Part shown: positions 1-9,945 of the stretch, in pieces
Layout: each line of letters begins with the position of its first letter
How positions within the stretch are numbered: position 1 is the stretch's first letter
From: Prorocentrum cordatum
Taxonomy: Eukaryota > Sar > Dinophyceae > Prorocentrales > Prorocentraceae
DNA length: 64,000 bases
Assembly: GCA_963575745.1 (NCBI GenBank)
Contig: CAUYUJ010007402.1
Location: forward strand, 397,565-461,564
Reading direction: 5' to 3'
Made by a program: the position numbers and the translations under genes
Notes under the pieces: generated by a model
What the model was told of the DNA's origin: nothing
Database searches by the model: none
What the model saw: the letters and a program-made list of their open reading frames with translations, nothing else

Positions 1-202
1 TCAAGCAGCAGTGGAGGATACCCCACCAGTGGATTTTTCCAAAAGAGCTCATCTCAAATGTCCCTCTTGCGCGTGGATGCCGACGGCTGAGACGGCATGT
101 GCGCGAGCTCAAGAGGCGAGGGTACACTGGAGGTACTGCAACGGGGGAACGCCGCCAGGTAAGTCCAAAGAAGCGATTCGAGAGAATCTCTGACACACAA
201 CC

Positions 203-700
203 ATGTCGGCCAAAATTCGAGTTGGCCGAGTTCGAGCATGGCAGGTTCACCAACGGTGGGTGGCAAAGCAGTCCAAAAGTACACGCAATGCAGTATGCCG
301 TGTGCTGGAGGACAGCGAGACATCTGTACTCATCAAGCGCCAGCCTTCTACCATGTACACGTGCACACGGTGTGGTAAGCAGTGCAACCTGGCAAAGGTA
401 AGACGCTTTATCTGCAGGGTGAGGACATCGCGAATGATTACCCTCGCGATCTACTCCACTCTGCGGAAGGGGGACCCCATGTTGCAGAAGTTCAAAGAGC
501 AGCGGGCTGCGAGTAGGGCGAAGCAGTTGGCAAAGGGACGCAAGCCTCGAACAGTCATCCAGATGGCGTTGAGGAAGAGACCTGCTTCTGCTATACGCAT
601 GCATGTACGGCAAAGCCCAGCAACCCAAGCACCTGCACCTGTACCTCTACCTGCTGGCGGTGATCCTGATCTTCCTGCTGCGGAGGAGAACGTGAAGTGA
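203..700 (+). CDS. Hypothetical zinc-ribbon-like ORF, probably an exon or element remnant
   Basis: A 165-codon open frame ends at TGA 698-700. Residues 54-61 read CTRCGKQC, a Cys-x2-Cys-x3-Cys cluster that could be half a zinc ribbon. The rest is rich in Arg, Lys and Gln, with a basic stretch near residues 108-130 and a Pro/Ala tail. A Cys pair followed by a basic segment often occurs at the C-terminal end of retroelement polyproteins in dinoflagellates, and a LINE fragment starts about 130 bp downstream on the same strand. It may therefore be element-derived. The start codon is arbitrary and upstream exons are possible. I do not recognise a specific family. Confidence 0.35.
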   Translation: MSAKIRVGRVRAWQVHQRWVAKQSKSTRNAVCRVLEDSETSVLIKRQPSTMYTCTRCGKQCNLAKVRRFICRVRTSRMITLAIYSTLRKGDPMLQKFKEQRAASRAKQLAKGRKPRTVIQMALRKRPASAIRMHVRQSPATQAPAPVPLPAGGDPDLPAAEENVK

Positions 701-834
701 CTATCGGGAGAGGGTGGTAAAAAAGCGACTGGCCCATACTCGCATTCAATTCAAAGCGGTTTATATGGAAAGCTTCATGATCAGAACACCGCAAACATAA
801 GCCCCCACGCGAAGTAGCACCTCTGGCAAAAAAA

Positions 835-1400
835 GTGCCATGTGGAGCTGGACTGAGTCCCAAGGAAGCCCCCACGGGAGGGAACACCTCGGACCCATCG
901 CCTCGAAGTTTCACGAGTCCACAAGAAAACCCTACGCGAGGGAACACCTCGGGCTTGACGCTTCACAGCAGGATGACAAGCACTGATGCAGTTTCTGCCG
1001 AATGTTTCTCTACAAGCACTGATGCAGTTTCTGTCAAACGTTTCACTGTGCAACTTGCTGGAGAAGGATTCACAATTTGGGACAATCCACTCATCGGAGG
1101 TGGAGGCGGAGCAAACGAAATTGAAGATGGGGAGGAAGATCGTGATGATCAGTTGATCGCAACAAGAGCCAAAATCCTCAAGCTCAATGTCACAAGCCTG
1201 AAAAATCCAGGAGGTCGTGAATTGCGGCATGCAGGACGATGAGGTGGATATCGTAGCCTTGCACGATATCAGGCAAAAGATGGGGAAGCCGCGGTCCGCC
1301 TGGTGCAGTATGCGAAGTACGACAGGAAAAACCGGATATATGATGGCGACCTCATACGAGAGAACGCGTTTCACGGGCGCTTGCCTTGGGAACATTCGGC
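835..1400 (+). pseudogene. 5' end of a LINE ORF2 (AP endonuclease start), truncated
   Basis: The frame from 835 to 1242 runs into a segment at about 1165-1200 encoding LKLNVTSLKNPGGR. The next frame (about 1217-1290) continues with DEVDIVALHDIRQK. Together these match the first two conserved blocks of the APE-type endonuclease of non-LTR retrotransposons (a strand with the catalytic Asn, then the D-[IV]-VALQE-x-R block, here with His for Gln and Asp for Glu). The two blocks lie in different frames, so there is a frameshift near 1210-1220. Similarity ends near 1400, where G/C-run repeats start. No RT follows. The sequence before 1140 may be ORF1 or 5' leader. Family assignment is by eye. Confidence 0.5.
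976..1047 (+). repeat. 36-bp tandem duplication (two copies)
   Basis: Two adjacent 36-bp units start at 976 and 1012. Both begin with ACAAGCACTGATGCAGTTTC and diverge towards their ends. The duplication keeps frame in the surrounding ORF, giving two 12-residue repeats starting TSTDAVS. Confidence 0.8.
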
Positions 1401-1414
1401 GGAGCGTTTCAAAC

Positions 1415-1720
1415 CCGGGGGTGGGCCCTCCCCCCCAAACACTCGGCGCAGTCGATCAAAACCAAGGGGACCCCTTTCCCCCCCTCCCCCCCCCTCCCGA
1501 ACCCCCCGCTCCCCCTCCCCCCTCACAGGGAGGGGGAGGGGGGTTCAAAACTCCCCCCCCTCGGCGCCGTCGCTGGCGGCCGCCAGCAGCGCCCACGGCG
1601 GGAACGCAGCGACGATGACCAGAGGCAGCTCAGGGGGGGGGGGGTTCAAACCCCCGCCCCCCCTGGCGCCGACGGGGGGGGGTTCAAACCCCCCCCTCCC
1701 TCGCACCGACGCCCGCGCTG
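1415..1720. repeat. G-run/C-run repeats containing GGTTCAAACCCCC
   Basis: This stretch alternates long G and C runs with the motif GGTTCAAAC(C)n near 1541, 1646 and 1681, between Arg/Ala-rich GCGCC segments. It resembles the TTCGAACC repeats at 52.6-53.8 kb. Confidence 0.7.
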
Positions 1721-1774
1721 GCGGCGGCCAGCAGCGCCAGCGCTGGCGCCAGCGACGGCGAGAACGCAGCGACG

Positions 1775-2700
1775 ATCACCACCACTACCACCACCACCAC
1801 CACCACCACCGCCTCAACAAACCACCACCACCAACAACAACAACAGCACCACACAACAACCACCACCACCACAGCCACCACCACCACCACAACAACCACC
1901 ACGACTCACCATCACCACCACCACCACAAAAACCCACCACCACTACCACCACCACCACCACCACGCCACCACCACCACAACCGCCACAACCACTACCAGC
2001 AGCACACCCCACCACCACCACCACCACCACAAACCACCACCACACCACCACCAAACCACCACCACCACCACCACCACCACCCACCGCCACAACTACCACT
2101 ACCACAACCACAACAACCACCACCACCACCGCCACCACCACAAACCACGGCCGCCACCACCACACAACCACAAACCACCACCACACCACCACCAACCACC
2201 ACCAACCACCACAACCACCACAACTCACCATCACCACCACCACCACCACCACCACCACAAAAACCCAACACCACAACCACCACCACCACTATCTACCACA
2301 CCACCACCACCACCACCACCACCACCGCCACCAACACCGCCACTACCAGCAGCACAACCCACCACCACCACCACCACAAACCACCACACCACCACCACCA
2401 CCGCCACCATCACCTCCAGCACCACCTCCACAAACCACCGCCACAACCACAACCCACCACCACCACCACCACATACCACCACCACACCACCACCAAACCA
2501 CCACCACCACCACAACCCACCACCACCACCACCACAAACCACCACCACCACCACAAACCACCACCACAACCCACCACCACTACCCACCGCCACCACCACG
2601 ACCACCACAACAACAAAACCACAACACCACAACCACCACAACCACCACCACCGCCACCACCACCATCACCACAACCCACTTCCACCTCCACCACCGTCGT
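1775..2700. repeat. ACC-type trinucleotide satellite, about 0.9 kb
   Basis: About 900 bp of ACC/CCA repeats are interrupted by ACA, CAA and CGC variants. Because stops cannot arise easily, both strands read through in several frames as Thr/His/Pro or Val/Trp/Gly homopolymers. These are not genes. Confidence 0.95.
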
Positions 2701-2719
2701 CCTCTGGCCGGCGCCGGCC

Positions 2720-3011
2720 CAGAAATAGAAATCGTCGTCCCCACCGCCGTCGCCAGCCGCCGACGCAAGCGCCAGCCCGAGCAGATCTTTCTGACTTGGA
2801 CGTACCTCAATCATTCGAGACGCGAGTCTCGGACACAGAGCGGTTGGCATCAGGACGGCCAAGGCCACATATCTGTCTGTCTCGTGCCCACCACCGCCCA
2901 CCGTCCCCATCCAAATCCGTCGTGGCCTTGAAAGCTGCACTGACTGTTGCGGAGGTAACGCAGGGTTTTGAAGGTTTGCCCCTAACTATATATATATATA
3001 TAACTCTTGGT
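2720..3011. other. No gene seen; short TA run
   Basis: Unique-looking sequence with a short (TA)n at about 2987-3002. No frame has coding character. Confidence 0.5.
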
Positions 3012-3525
3012 CTGCTGTGGGGTTTTGTAGGAGCACCCTGAACCTTTTACGGGAGAGGGGAGCCACCAGAGTGTCCGACCGGAGCGAGCGACGCAGGGCG
3101 TAGAGCACAACAGTGACGGGAGCAAGAGAAGCGGCAATGAGAAAGACTGGGGTTCCAAACGAGAGGGTACTATTATTAGTACCTGTGTGCCCTTGGGCTT
3201 GGAATAAATGGAGGGGACACCTTGGGTGTCCCCCAGAGTCGGCCGTTAATGTCTTACCGCTACCAGGAACAGAAGAAACCCTGAACAACAAGTACAACAA
3301 GTAACTTCCGAGGAATTCTGAGCGGTAGTACACGTGGCCTAAGCCTAAGAAAAATATGCTGCTGATTCCGAGCTGCGCTTTGGGGTTTGTAGGAGGACCC
3401 CGAACCTTAATGCTGAAGAGCCTCCTCCGTAAAAAAAGGTAGCTGCGGGACGATACGCACAGTGACGGAGTGTGCACGCTGTGTGCTGCAGTAGGGTTTA
3501 GTAGATGACCTCTAACCTTTCATCC
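3012..3525 (+). repeat. Three degenerate copies of a GTAGGAGNACCC..GAACCTT motif
   Basis: Related segments of about 38 bp start at about 3012, 3372 and 3483. Each has a GGGTTT(T)GTAG core followed by CCC-TGAACCTT-like sequence. Two of them are followed by a CAGTGACGG motif (about 3108 and 3460). This is a decayed low-copy repeat with unequal spacing. Confidence 0.5.
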
Positions 3526-3655
3526 TCCTCTTCCTCCTCATCCTCCTCCCTCGTCCTCCTCTTCCTCCTTGTTAACTGTCTTTTCCTCCTTCCTCCTCTT
3601 CGCCCTCCTCCTCTTTCTCCTCCTCCTCCTCGATCTCCTCCACCATCCTCCCCCT
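3525..3655. repeat. CTC/CTT pyrimidine tract
   Basis: Nearly pure pyrimidine on the plus strand, dominated by TCCTCC and TTCCTCC. It lies directly 5' of the dispersed repeat at 3690-3870. Confidence 0.9.
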
Positions 3656-3689
3656 CTTGGGGTATCGGACGGCTTCCCCCACCCCTTGT

Positions 3690-3870
3690 TATTCTGCATG
3701 CTCCCCCACTTTCCTGATCACCTCAACTCCCCTGGGCATCGTTTCTGGATGGGCTGGCGGGGATACTTGTTTGATCGCGACCGTAGCGACAAATCGCTCG
3801 GCGTCAAGTCGAAGCGCGGCTAACGAGCAGCGGCGACTGGTGGGGATACGCGAAGCGTCAACAATTCTGA
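3690..3870 (+). repeat. Dispersed repeat family D1, copy 1 (with internal segment)
   Basis: Core sequence GTTTCTGGATGGGCTGG (about 3740) is followed by GGGGATAC at about 3759-3766, an internal segment of about 83 bp, a second GGGGATAC at about 3842-3849, then GCGAAGCGTCAACAATT. Copies lie at 28290-28460 and 29866-29950. The last lacks the internal segment. Confidence 0.75.
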
Positions 3871-4034
3871 CTTGTATTCAATATCGCCCACGTGCTCCCC
3901 GAAGGCTTTCCGAACCGACGCGGGAAACACATGGTCCGACAGCTTGGCCAAGCTGTGACCTAACCTTCGGCTCGCTAGGCACTTCCAAAAAGGCAGAGGG
4001 CGGCGATGATTTGCCTTAGGCGTCTTCGGTATCT

Positions 4035-4075
4035 GACGGTCCGGGAGCCCGACGAAGGCCTCCAGAGACCGACAT
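4035..4075 (+). repeat. Dispersed repeat family D2, short copy
   Basis: The segment with GACGGTCC..GCCCGACGAAGGCCTCCAGAG matches, with a few changes, longer copies at about 13130-13260, 50930-51062 and 55690-55800. All four are in the same orientation. Confidence 0.6.
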
Positions 4076-4076
4076 C

Positions 4077-4096
4077 GTCCATCGTCGACGATGGAC
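4077..4096. repeat. Perfect 20-bp palindrome
   Basis: GTCCATCGTCGACGATGGAC is identical to its reverse complement. It lies next to the D2 repeat copy and has no flanking gene. Confidence 0.9.
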
Positions 4097-4935
4097 CCTC
4101 TATTCAATTTGCCCCTGGGCCCCCAGCTGAGGCAGGCGCACTCCTCCTCCCCCCCTTCCTCCTTCGACTTGGATATTCCGATGTGATTGTTCCTGTTCGG
4201 GCCCTGGGGGCCGTCGGGCCCAGGGGCAGTCCATAGGACAACCCCAAAAGGCCTCACGATCCCCACAAAAGGCCCCATGAAGCCCTCGAAAGGCCTTCAG
4301 GAAGCCCTCAGGAGGCTCGAGAGGCCTCCTCCTCTTCGTTGTCCTCCTTCCCCTCCCTCTCCTCCTCAGTTCTCTTCCTCTCCCCAATGTTCCTCCGAGG
4401 GGAGCCGCAATAGATTGGGGAACGCATAATCCAATAGCTTGGCCAAATTTCGACCCAATGCTTGGCCGCAGGTCCCAATCTTAGATCACAAACTGCATTG
4501 CCCGATATTAGTACATGCTCGAGAGGCCCAAGTCGCCTGAGGTCTCTACATCTCGCGACTAGTAGAAGGCAGCGACGACAGCCGCAGCCGCCGCAGTGGC
4601 CGGCCCGTCCACGGCGAAGCGCACGCACGGCGAAGCGAACCCCCTTCGAGGCGGCCCGCGACGAAAAAAACGGCAGCGGCGAAGAGAACGGTACCAACCA
4701 AGCGAATTGAACAGCAGGCGGGGGCCCGCGCGACGCTGCACCTGTCTAAAAAAAATCGAAAAATAATCTGGGGGGGGCATTTAATCAAATCATTAATCGC
4801 GGCGCTGTAGTGAAAACGAAATGAAGGCGGGGCAAGCCGGACCGCAGGGGACGTCCCCGCGACCGCCCTGGCACCCCGCGTCCAGGGGCAGATTCCTGCG
4901 CTGGGTTCGCGCGGGGGGGCAGGTCTTCAGAGACC
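4097..4935. other. No gene seen
   Basis: GC-rich sequence with short GAGGCCTC and CCTCCTCC runs. The overlapping frames on both strands have no coding character. It may hold decayed CCCCAAAAGGCCC-type repeats near 4240-4300. Confidence 0.5.
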
Positions 4936-4939
4936 CCCG

Positions 4940-5001
4940 CGTCAACGACGATCGGCGCCGACACCCGGCGCGTCAACGACGATCGGCGCCGACACCCGGC
5001 G
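4940..5001. repeat. 31-bp perfect tandem duplication
   Basis: Two identical 31-bp units at 4940-4970 and 4971-5001 start with CGTCAACGACGATCGGCGCC. GACA-C-GGCGC variants continue to about 5055. Confidence 0.85.
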
Positions 5002-5099
5002 CCGACAATCAGCAGTCACACTCGGCGCTGACATTCAGCACCGACACTCGGCGCGCGCACTCACCACGAGTGCACTCTCAGCCTCACTGCCTCGCCAGA

Positions 5100-5133
5100 G
5101 TGCACTCACCAGAGTGCGCTCTGGTGAGTGCAC
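5100..5133. repeat. Perfect hairpin, 15-bp stem and 4-nt loop
   Basis: GTGCACTCACCAGAG at 5100-5114 is the exact reverse complement of 5119-5133. The loop is TGCG (5115-5118). The stem motif is a variant of the GAGTGCACTC repeats just upstream. No T-run follows, so it is not an obvious terminator. Confidence 0.9.
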
Positions 5134-5199
5134 CCTGGGCACCCAAAGGGAGATGCCCAGAGTGCAATGACCCACGTATGGCGATTTTCCCATCGCGAT

Positions 5200-5734
5200 C
5201 AATACAAAAACCGCCACACGCACGCGCCGGCGCACTGTAGGCTGCACGAATGGACGAAAACGTAAAGACCGCACGTTACGTGGAAAATCCCATCGGCGAC
5301 CGCTAGAACATTTCACTTCTAGTCCCCAGACCAGCATGGAGACTGTCCCATTGCGGGCAACGCAGAAATGGCCGCGCGCGCTCGCGCGCGCCGGCGCACT
5401 GCAGGCTGCACCATTATACGAAAACGTAAAGACCGAATGTTAAGCTTGGAGCTCCACTTAGCAGGCGCGAAGGGTTCGCTTCGCTTTAGTTCCCAGGCCA
5501 GCGTGGCGAATTTCCTATGGCTGGCAATGCAGAAACTGCCGCGCGCGCGCGTCGGCGCATTCTAGGCTGCACCAATAGTCGAAGGCGTAAAGACCGCATG
5601 CGAAATTGGAAATCCAATCGGCAAGCGCTAAGGGTTCACTTTAGTTCCAAGGCCAGCAAGGCAACTTTCCTGTTGCAGACAAAACAGAAACCGCCACGCA
5701 AACGCGCGCGTCGGCGCATCGCCGGCTGCACCAA
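5200..5734. repeat. 161-170 bp tandem array, left part
   Basis: Units share GGCTGCAC(C/G)A at about 5231, 5401, 5562 and 5724, then CGAAAACGTAAAGACCGCA, an AATCCAATCGGC-like segment, TTTAGTTCC, GCCAGC..GGC and a GC-rich CGCGCGC stretch. The last unit stops just after GGCTGCACCAA, and the same unit resumes at 9762. A LINE therefore splits the array. Confidence 0.85.
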
Positions 5735-5736
5735 CG

Positions 5737-5765
5737 CGAGCGAGCGAGCGAGCGAGCGAGCGAGA
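5737..5765 (-). repeat. LINE 3' microsatellite tail, (GCGA)n on the plus strand
   Basis: About seven GCGA/GAGC units lie exactly between the RT C-terminal sequence and the broken satellite unit. Many LINEs end in a short tandem repeat instead of poly(A). This position and orientation fit a 3' tail of the minus-strand element. Confidence 0.65.
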
Positions 5766-5849
5766 CGCCTTGCGGCCCAGAGGACCTTTCCCACCCGGGG
5801 CGGGGCGCGCGGGGCCACGGCCCTCAACACTTGCCAAAATCACCCATCA

Positions 5850-8576
5850 GAGAGCGCCACTCGCCCGGGTTGTCAGCGGCATACGTTGTCCAAGCCAGGT
5901 CGCCGGCATCCCCGCGGGCTTTTTAGCGCCGCTTCCTTGCGGTAGTGCGTCGGCGCGGGGCGCGCGCAGGAATGTCTGGAGATCGTCGCCCCGCCGCTGA
6001 GGCCGGCGCCCATGGCTCTGGCGCCCGCCGGAGCGGTGCTGATTCACGGAGGCCACGTCGTCGGAGGTGCGCGTTCTCGCTGACCCCCCCATCGGGGCGT
6101 TCACGATCACGCGGAGCATGCGTCGTTGAGTTCTCTGCGGCTGCTGGCGGGTCGCCGTCGCAACTGCCCGCGTCGCAGAGGCGCAAAGGATGGCCGGTGC
6201 AACAACGCCGTCGAAGAGACGAAGCCGGCGCTGCAATGGGCAGCGCGTGCTTGCGAGCTCCGTCTTGCGCTTAGCGAAGGCAGCCCGCGCGGCCTCAATG
6301 CGGTTATGCGCCTCTGTCTGCGCGGCGTCGCTGAGACTGGTATTTTGTCCGAGGTATTTGAGCGATCCCGCGTGCGGTCAAATAGAAATACCCACATCGC
6401 ATGCGTCCAACTTTGAAGCCCTGGCCCCCCCTGCGCGCCGCGCCACTCTGCTCGCGTTTTTGGTCTTCGCGGGGCGTAGCCCTGGCCCGCGAGGGCGGGC
6501 AGCTTGAACGATGTCCGTCAGCATGCTATGGAGACACGGGGGGTCTGGGCGGTCAGAAGGACATCACAAGCGAGACGTAGGTCGGTCAAGATGGAACTCG
6601 CCCTCGCGCCGAGCTGCATGCCCATTCATCTATTTTGCCATTTTGTTGATCAATGGCGCAGTTATGTGCTGAAGGACGGCGCTGGACAACAATGAGCTTA
6701 CAAGATCGCCCTGCTTCGCGTCACGATGGAGGTTGAAAGAACGGCTGCTGAAACCAGCGCGCGCTGCGGCAGCCTGGCCATGGCAGAGACGTCGCACGAG
6801 GTGCACGTAGCCCGGTTCGATGCTTTGTTCGCGCAAGGCGGACCACAGACTGTCGTGCTCGATTGAGTCGCACGCCTTCTTGAAGTCAAGCGCGGCGATC
6901 CATAACGGCTAATTCCACCCCCGGGCCCGCTCGCGAACCGCGTGGAAAGTCGCGAGGTGACAAATAATAGAATGTCCCGGTCGAAAGCCGGGCCGGTCGA
7001 GAGGCCGATGCTGATCAAGAGAAGGCTGGAGCCAATTATAGAAGAGCCCACTGAAAAAAAGCTCGCGCAGCAAAGGCATGGAACCTGCCGGCCGGTAATT
7101 TTGAGGCACAGTGAGGTATCCTGCTTTTGGTGTCTCACTTCTTCCAACTCTCTGGACTTCCCCCGCCAGGGGGGGTCACCTCGCTGCACAGGAGAAGCAA
7201 CGCATCAATGAGTTCCTCGGACCCGCTCCTCAACATCCCTGCCGAAATTCCCATCTCACCTGAGGCCCTGCCACGCCTGAGGTCGTCAATGGCCGTCTTC
7301 AGTTCCGCCGCAGTGATGCGAGGTTCGGAAGCATCCGAGGGCCCAGGTGCTGACGACGCGTTGGAAGAATCGTACAAGTCTTCGAAAACTGCAACAAAAA
7401 CCTCCGCAAAACGACTCCGCGATGTTCTGGAGCGGTCTCTGGCGCCCGTCATTCGCGTGATCATGGTCCTTATTTCGTCTCGTCTTGGCAGTGGCTATAG
7501 CTCATGGCGCTTCTGATGTCAAAATTCTTGTCGCATCGATTTGCTCGAGCGTCGTCTCGTTGCATGGTCGTCGGTCGGCGTCGATCGTGTTTGCTGTGTA
7601 AAAACGTACAGGTTCGTCTCCTCGTCGTCGTCGACTCACGCGCCCATGGTCTTCTTCGCGCTATCTTTCTTACCGGCGGCCGCTCTATGCGGCAGCGAAT
7701 CGAGAATCGATTTCTGGATGCACTCACACAGGTCATTAGGGTACACGGGAAGAAGACCAGGTTTGAAGAGTCCTGTCTGACGGCGCTGGCAGCGTTGAGA
7801 ACCGCGGTGCCCCCAGGCCCAACGTGGACTCGATTTGCGAATATTGCAGCCTGTCCGAGTCGAAGATCGCTGCGTCAAGTAGGCACTCGGTGAGCGGATC
7901 GCGGCGACGACGGCCTTATGGTCGGAGCCGGGGTCGACGAAATTGTTGGCTTCCACGTTGTGGCAGCATTTGAACAGGTCCCGAGTGAGCAAGATGTAGT
8001 CGAGCTGTTTGTCCGCGCTGCCCTTCGCGCGCGCGATCTGCTTATCTGGCGGCTTCCGGAAGAACGCGTCAGCGATGACGAAGCCCTCTGCGGCCACCCA
8101 GTGGCGGAGCCATTGTCCTCGCGAGTTCTCAATTCTGTAGCCGTGATCGCCCAATGAGCGGGGCCGCCAGTCGATGTCGTTGGTGCCCTGGACGTCGGCC
8201 TTGTCACGGGTGCCCACTGCGTTGGAAAGGCCCCCCCGACCTGGGCGCTGAAGTCGCCCGCCTGCACCGTGGACAGTTTGCCCCCAACAAAAAAAAACAC
8301 AGAAAAAGACGCCGTCTCCACGACGGACGCGCAGCGTAGCAATTCGTGAGAAAGCAACGCCAGATTTGAAAAAAGGTGTTTGGCCCAGCGGTGGTGGATG
8401 AGCATAGCTACGTTCTGGGACCTTCGGGAATGTCCGGCCCCTGCGAAAACGTGTCCGCGAGATGCGGTCCAATACTCTTCCTGGTCGGAGCGCCATTTCT
8501 TGTTGGTGAGAAAAAATCCCAATGGTGGTCGCCAAGTTCGTCCATGAGCTCGGCGACGCGGTCGTCGGTCGATCAT
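5850..8576 (-). pseudogene. LINE ORF2: APE endonuclease and reverse transcriptase, frameshifted
   Basis: The endonuclease C-terminal block reads QLDYILLTRDLF, then GSDHKAVVA, with the conserved Ser-Asp-His at 7918-7926. RT follows in several frames: the finger segment ELKTAIDDLRRGRASG (about 7290), DRPGFRPGHS (about 7000), palm motif A ALDFKKACDSIEH (about 6870), motif B as KQGDLVSSLL (about 6700), motif C read as LRLACDVLL (about 6580), and SLKYLGQ (about 6350). RLRLFDGVVAPAIL and QRRMLRVIV (about 6200-6120) are the usual thumb/C-terminal blocks. Motif C has Cys-Asp where FADD is expected, so one catalytic Asp is lost. At least four frame changes are needed. Confidence 0.85.
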
Positions 8577-8948
8577 GACCTGGCACTTCTGCGAAAGATG
8601 GATAATCGGTGCGCGTCGGTGTCGCAGGGGTGATGCGACGAAAAACGCACGCGCGTGCTCTCGGAGAGGATAGGGGCGTCGGGGAGGTCACCGACGCGAA
8701 AACATGCAGGTAGATCACCATGAACGCGTTGACATCGGCCTCGCCCGCCCCCCCCCCTGCGAGAAATGGCGGGGGCGAAGAGCCAGAAGTAGACCTTAAG
8801 GGTGGGACCGAAGAAATGCAGGCTGTGGGCGTTGACAACTGTGTGCGCTGAGGCACGGGGGCCTCATGTTCCCACGAGGGTAGTACGCAGCGCACCTCGG
8901 ACTCTGTTGCTGGGTCAGGGCCCAGCTTCGTCTTCCAAGTACGTCTTC

Positions 8949-9715
8949 CTACCTTCTTAGCGGTGCCAGTAGCGCGCCAGGTCCAAGTTCGTCGACCCAC
9001 GCCGCCTTGCGCCCGCGAACTTCCACCGTGTTCTTCCGCCAAATGACTTTGACATCATCGACCGCGGCATGGTTCTCGTCGATGGGATGGCACTTGGCGC
9101 GCCCAAGGAGTTCGCCGTTGGCCCCTGCCTCCAGCGCGCGGCTGTTGCGGAAAAACACGGGCTTCACGTCGTCGCTGCCCTTGCAGCTCATGATGCCCAT
9201 TCGCGCTGGGCCCCCGCCGGCCTCCACTCTGGAAGCGTGGCCTTGCCCTAGGTCCTCAGCAAACATGGCCTCGATCTTCTCAATCATGAGGTCCGCGGCA
9301 AAGCGTTCTTTGAAGCCGACTGCAAGGACTTGCCTATGCCTCTCGGGGTTGTCCTGGTCGGCGTTGTCGGTGGCCTCGAGCGCTTCATAGACTCGACTTC
9401 CTTTTTGACAGCACCCACTGTAGTGTTAGTCGTCTTTATCGTATCTTCAATCCCGGCAGCGGCCAGCGACGCATCCAGGGCTTCCTGCTCGGCGGACTTC
9501 GCCTCGTTCTTAGCTTCCTAAGCGATGGCAATGCTGGCGTCAACTTTGGCCCCAGGACTTCCCATCACATCTCTGAGCTCGGTGAACAGTGCTCCGACTC
9601 GGCCTGGTCGAGGCGCAACCTTCGTCTGCTTGCGATTGCCGGGGGGGCTGCCGGAGGCAGATGCATGCTTCGACATCGCGCACAGTGGCAGGAGTAACGC
9701 GAGCAGAGTACGCAA
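8949..9715 (-). pseudogene. LINE ORF1-like region
   Basis: Two open segments, 9715-9518 and 9287-8949, carry coding-like sequence interrupted by a TAG near 9518 and by frame changes. The segment around 9520-9400 is Ala/Lys/Glu-rich and could form a coiled coil (KNEAKSAEQEALDASLAA). The 8949-9287 part contains an RNA-binding-like alternation with FFRNSRALEAG and VIWRKNTVEVRG. Position upstream of the endonuclease fits ORF1. No zinc knuckle was seen. Confidence 0.5.
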
Positions 9716-9761
9716 CCGTCGCTTGCCCGCGCACTCGGGACACTTGAGCCATGGAGTGGAT

Positions 9762-9945
9762 CAATGGACGAAAGCAAAATGTAATGACCGCATGAAATCG
9801 GAAATCCAATCGGCTGCGGCCGCGGGTTCACGCCGCACGCGCGCGCGGAAGCGTCGGCGCTGTGTAGGCTGCACCGATCGACGAAAAGGTAAAGACCACT
9901 GTTAAGTTGGAACGCAAATCGGAAATCGCTGCGGTTTTATCTCCG
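9762..9945. repeat. 161-170 bp tandem array, right part
   Basis: The array resumes at CAATGGACGAAAGCAAAATG, matching CAATAGTCGAAGGCGTAAAG in the left units. It continues through AATCCAATCGGC and a second GGCTGCACC (about 9869) before fading into the palindrome satellite near 9950. Confidence 0.85.

Larger units (their letters stand above)
5735..9761 (-). mobile_element. Non-LTR retrotransposon (LINE), about 4.03 kb, decayed, inserted in the array
   Basis: On the minus strand the order is ORF1-like region (about 9715-8950), APE endonuclease (about 8576-7880), reverse transcriptase (about 7464-6400), thumb and C-terminal region (6400-5850), and a TCGC-type microsatellite tail (5763-5737). The flanks are the two halves of one satellite unit, sharing CAA at 5732-5734 and 9762-9764. 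This is either a 3-bp target duplication or chance. Several frameshifts and a changed RT catalytic motif show it is dead. It spans the usual LINE domain set, so it is close to full length. Confidence 0.85.

Noticed and set aside
1303-3041. Two overlapping plus-strand ORFs of 542 and 551 codons
   Set aside because: They are Thr/His/Pro homopolymers created by the ACC satellite. All frames are open there, and no varied sequence supports a gene.
3483-3525. Telomere-like GTAGGGTTTAGTAG
   Set aside because: A single TTTAGGG-type unit in a degenerate repeat. No tandem telomeric array.
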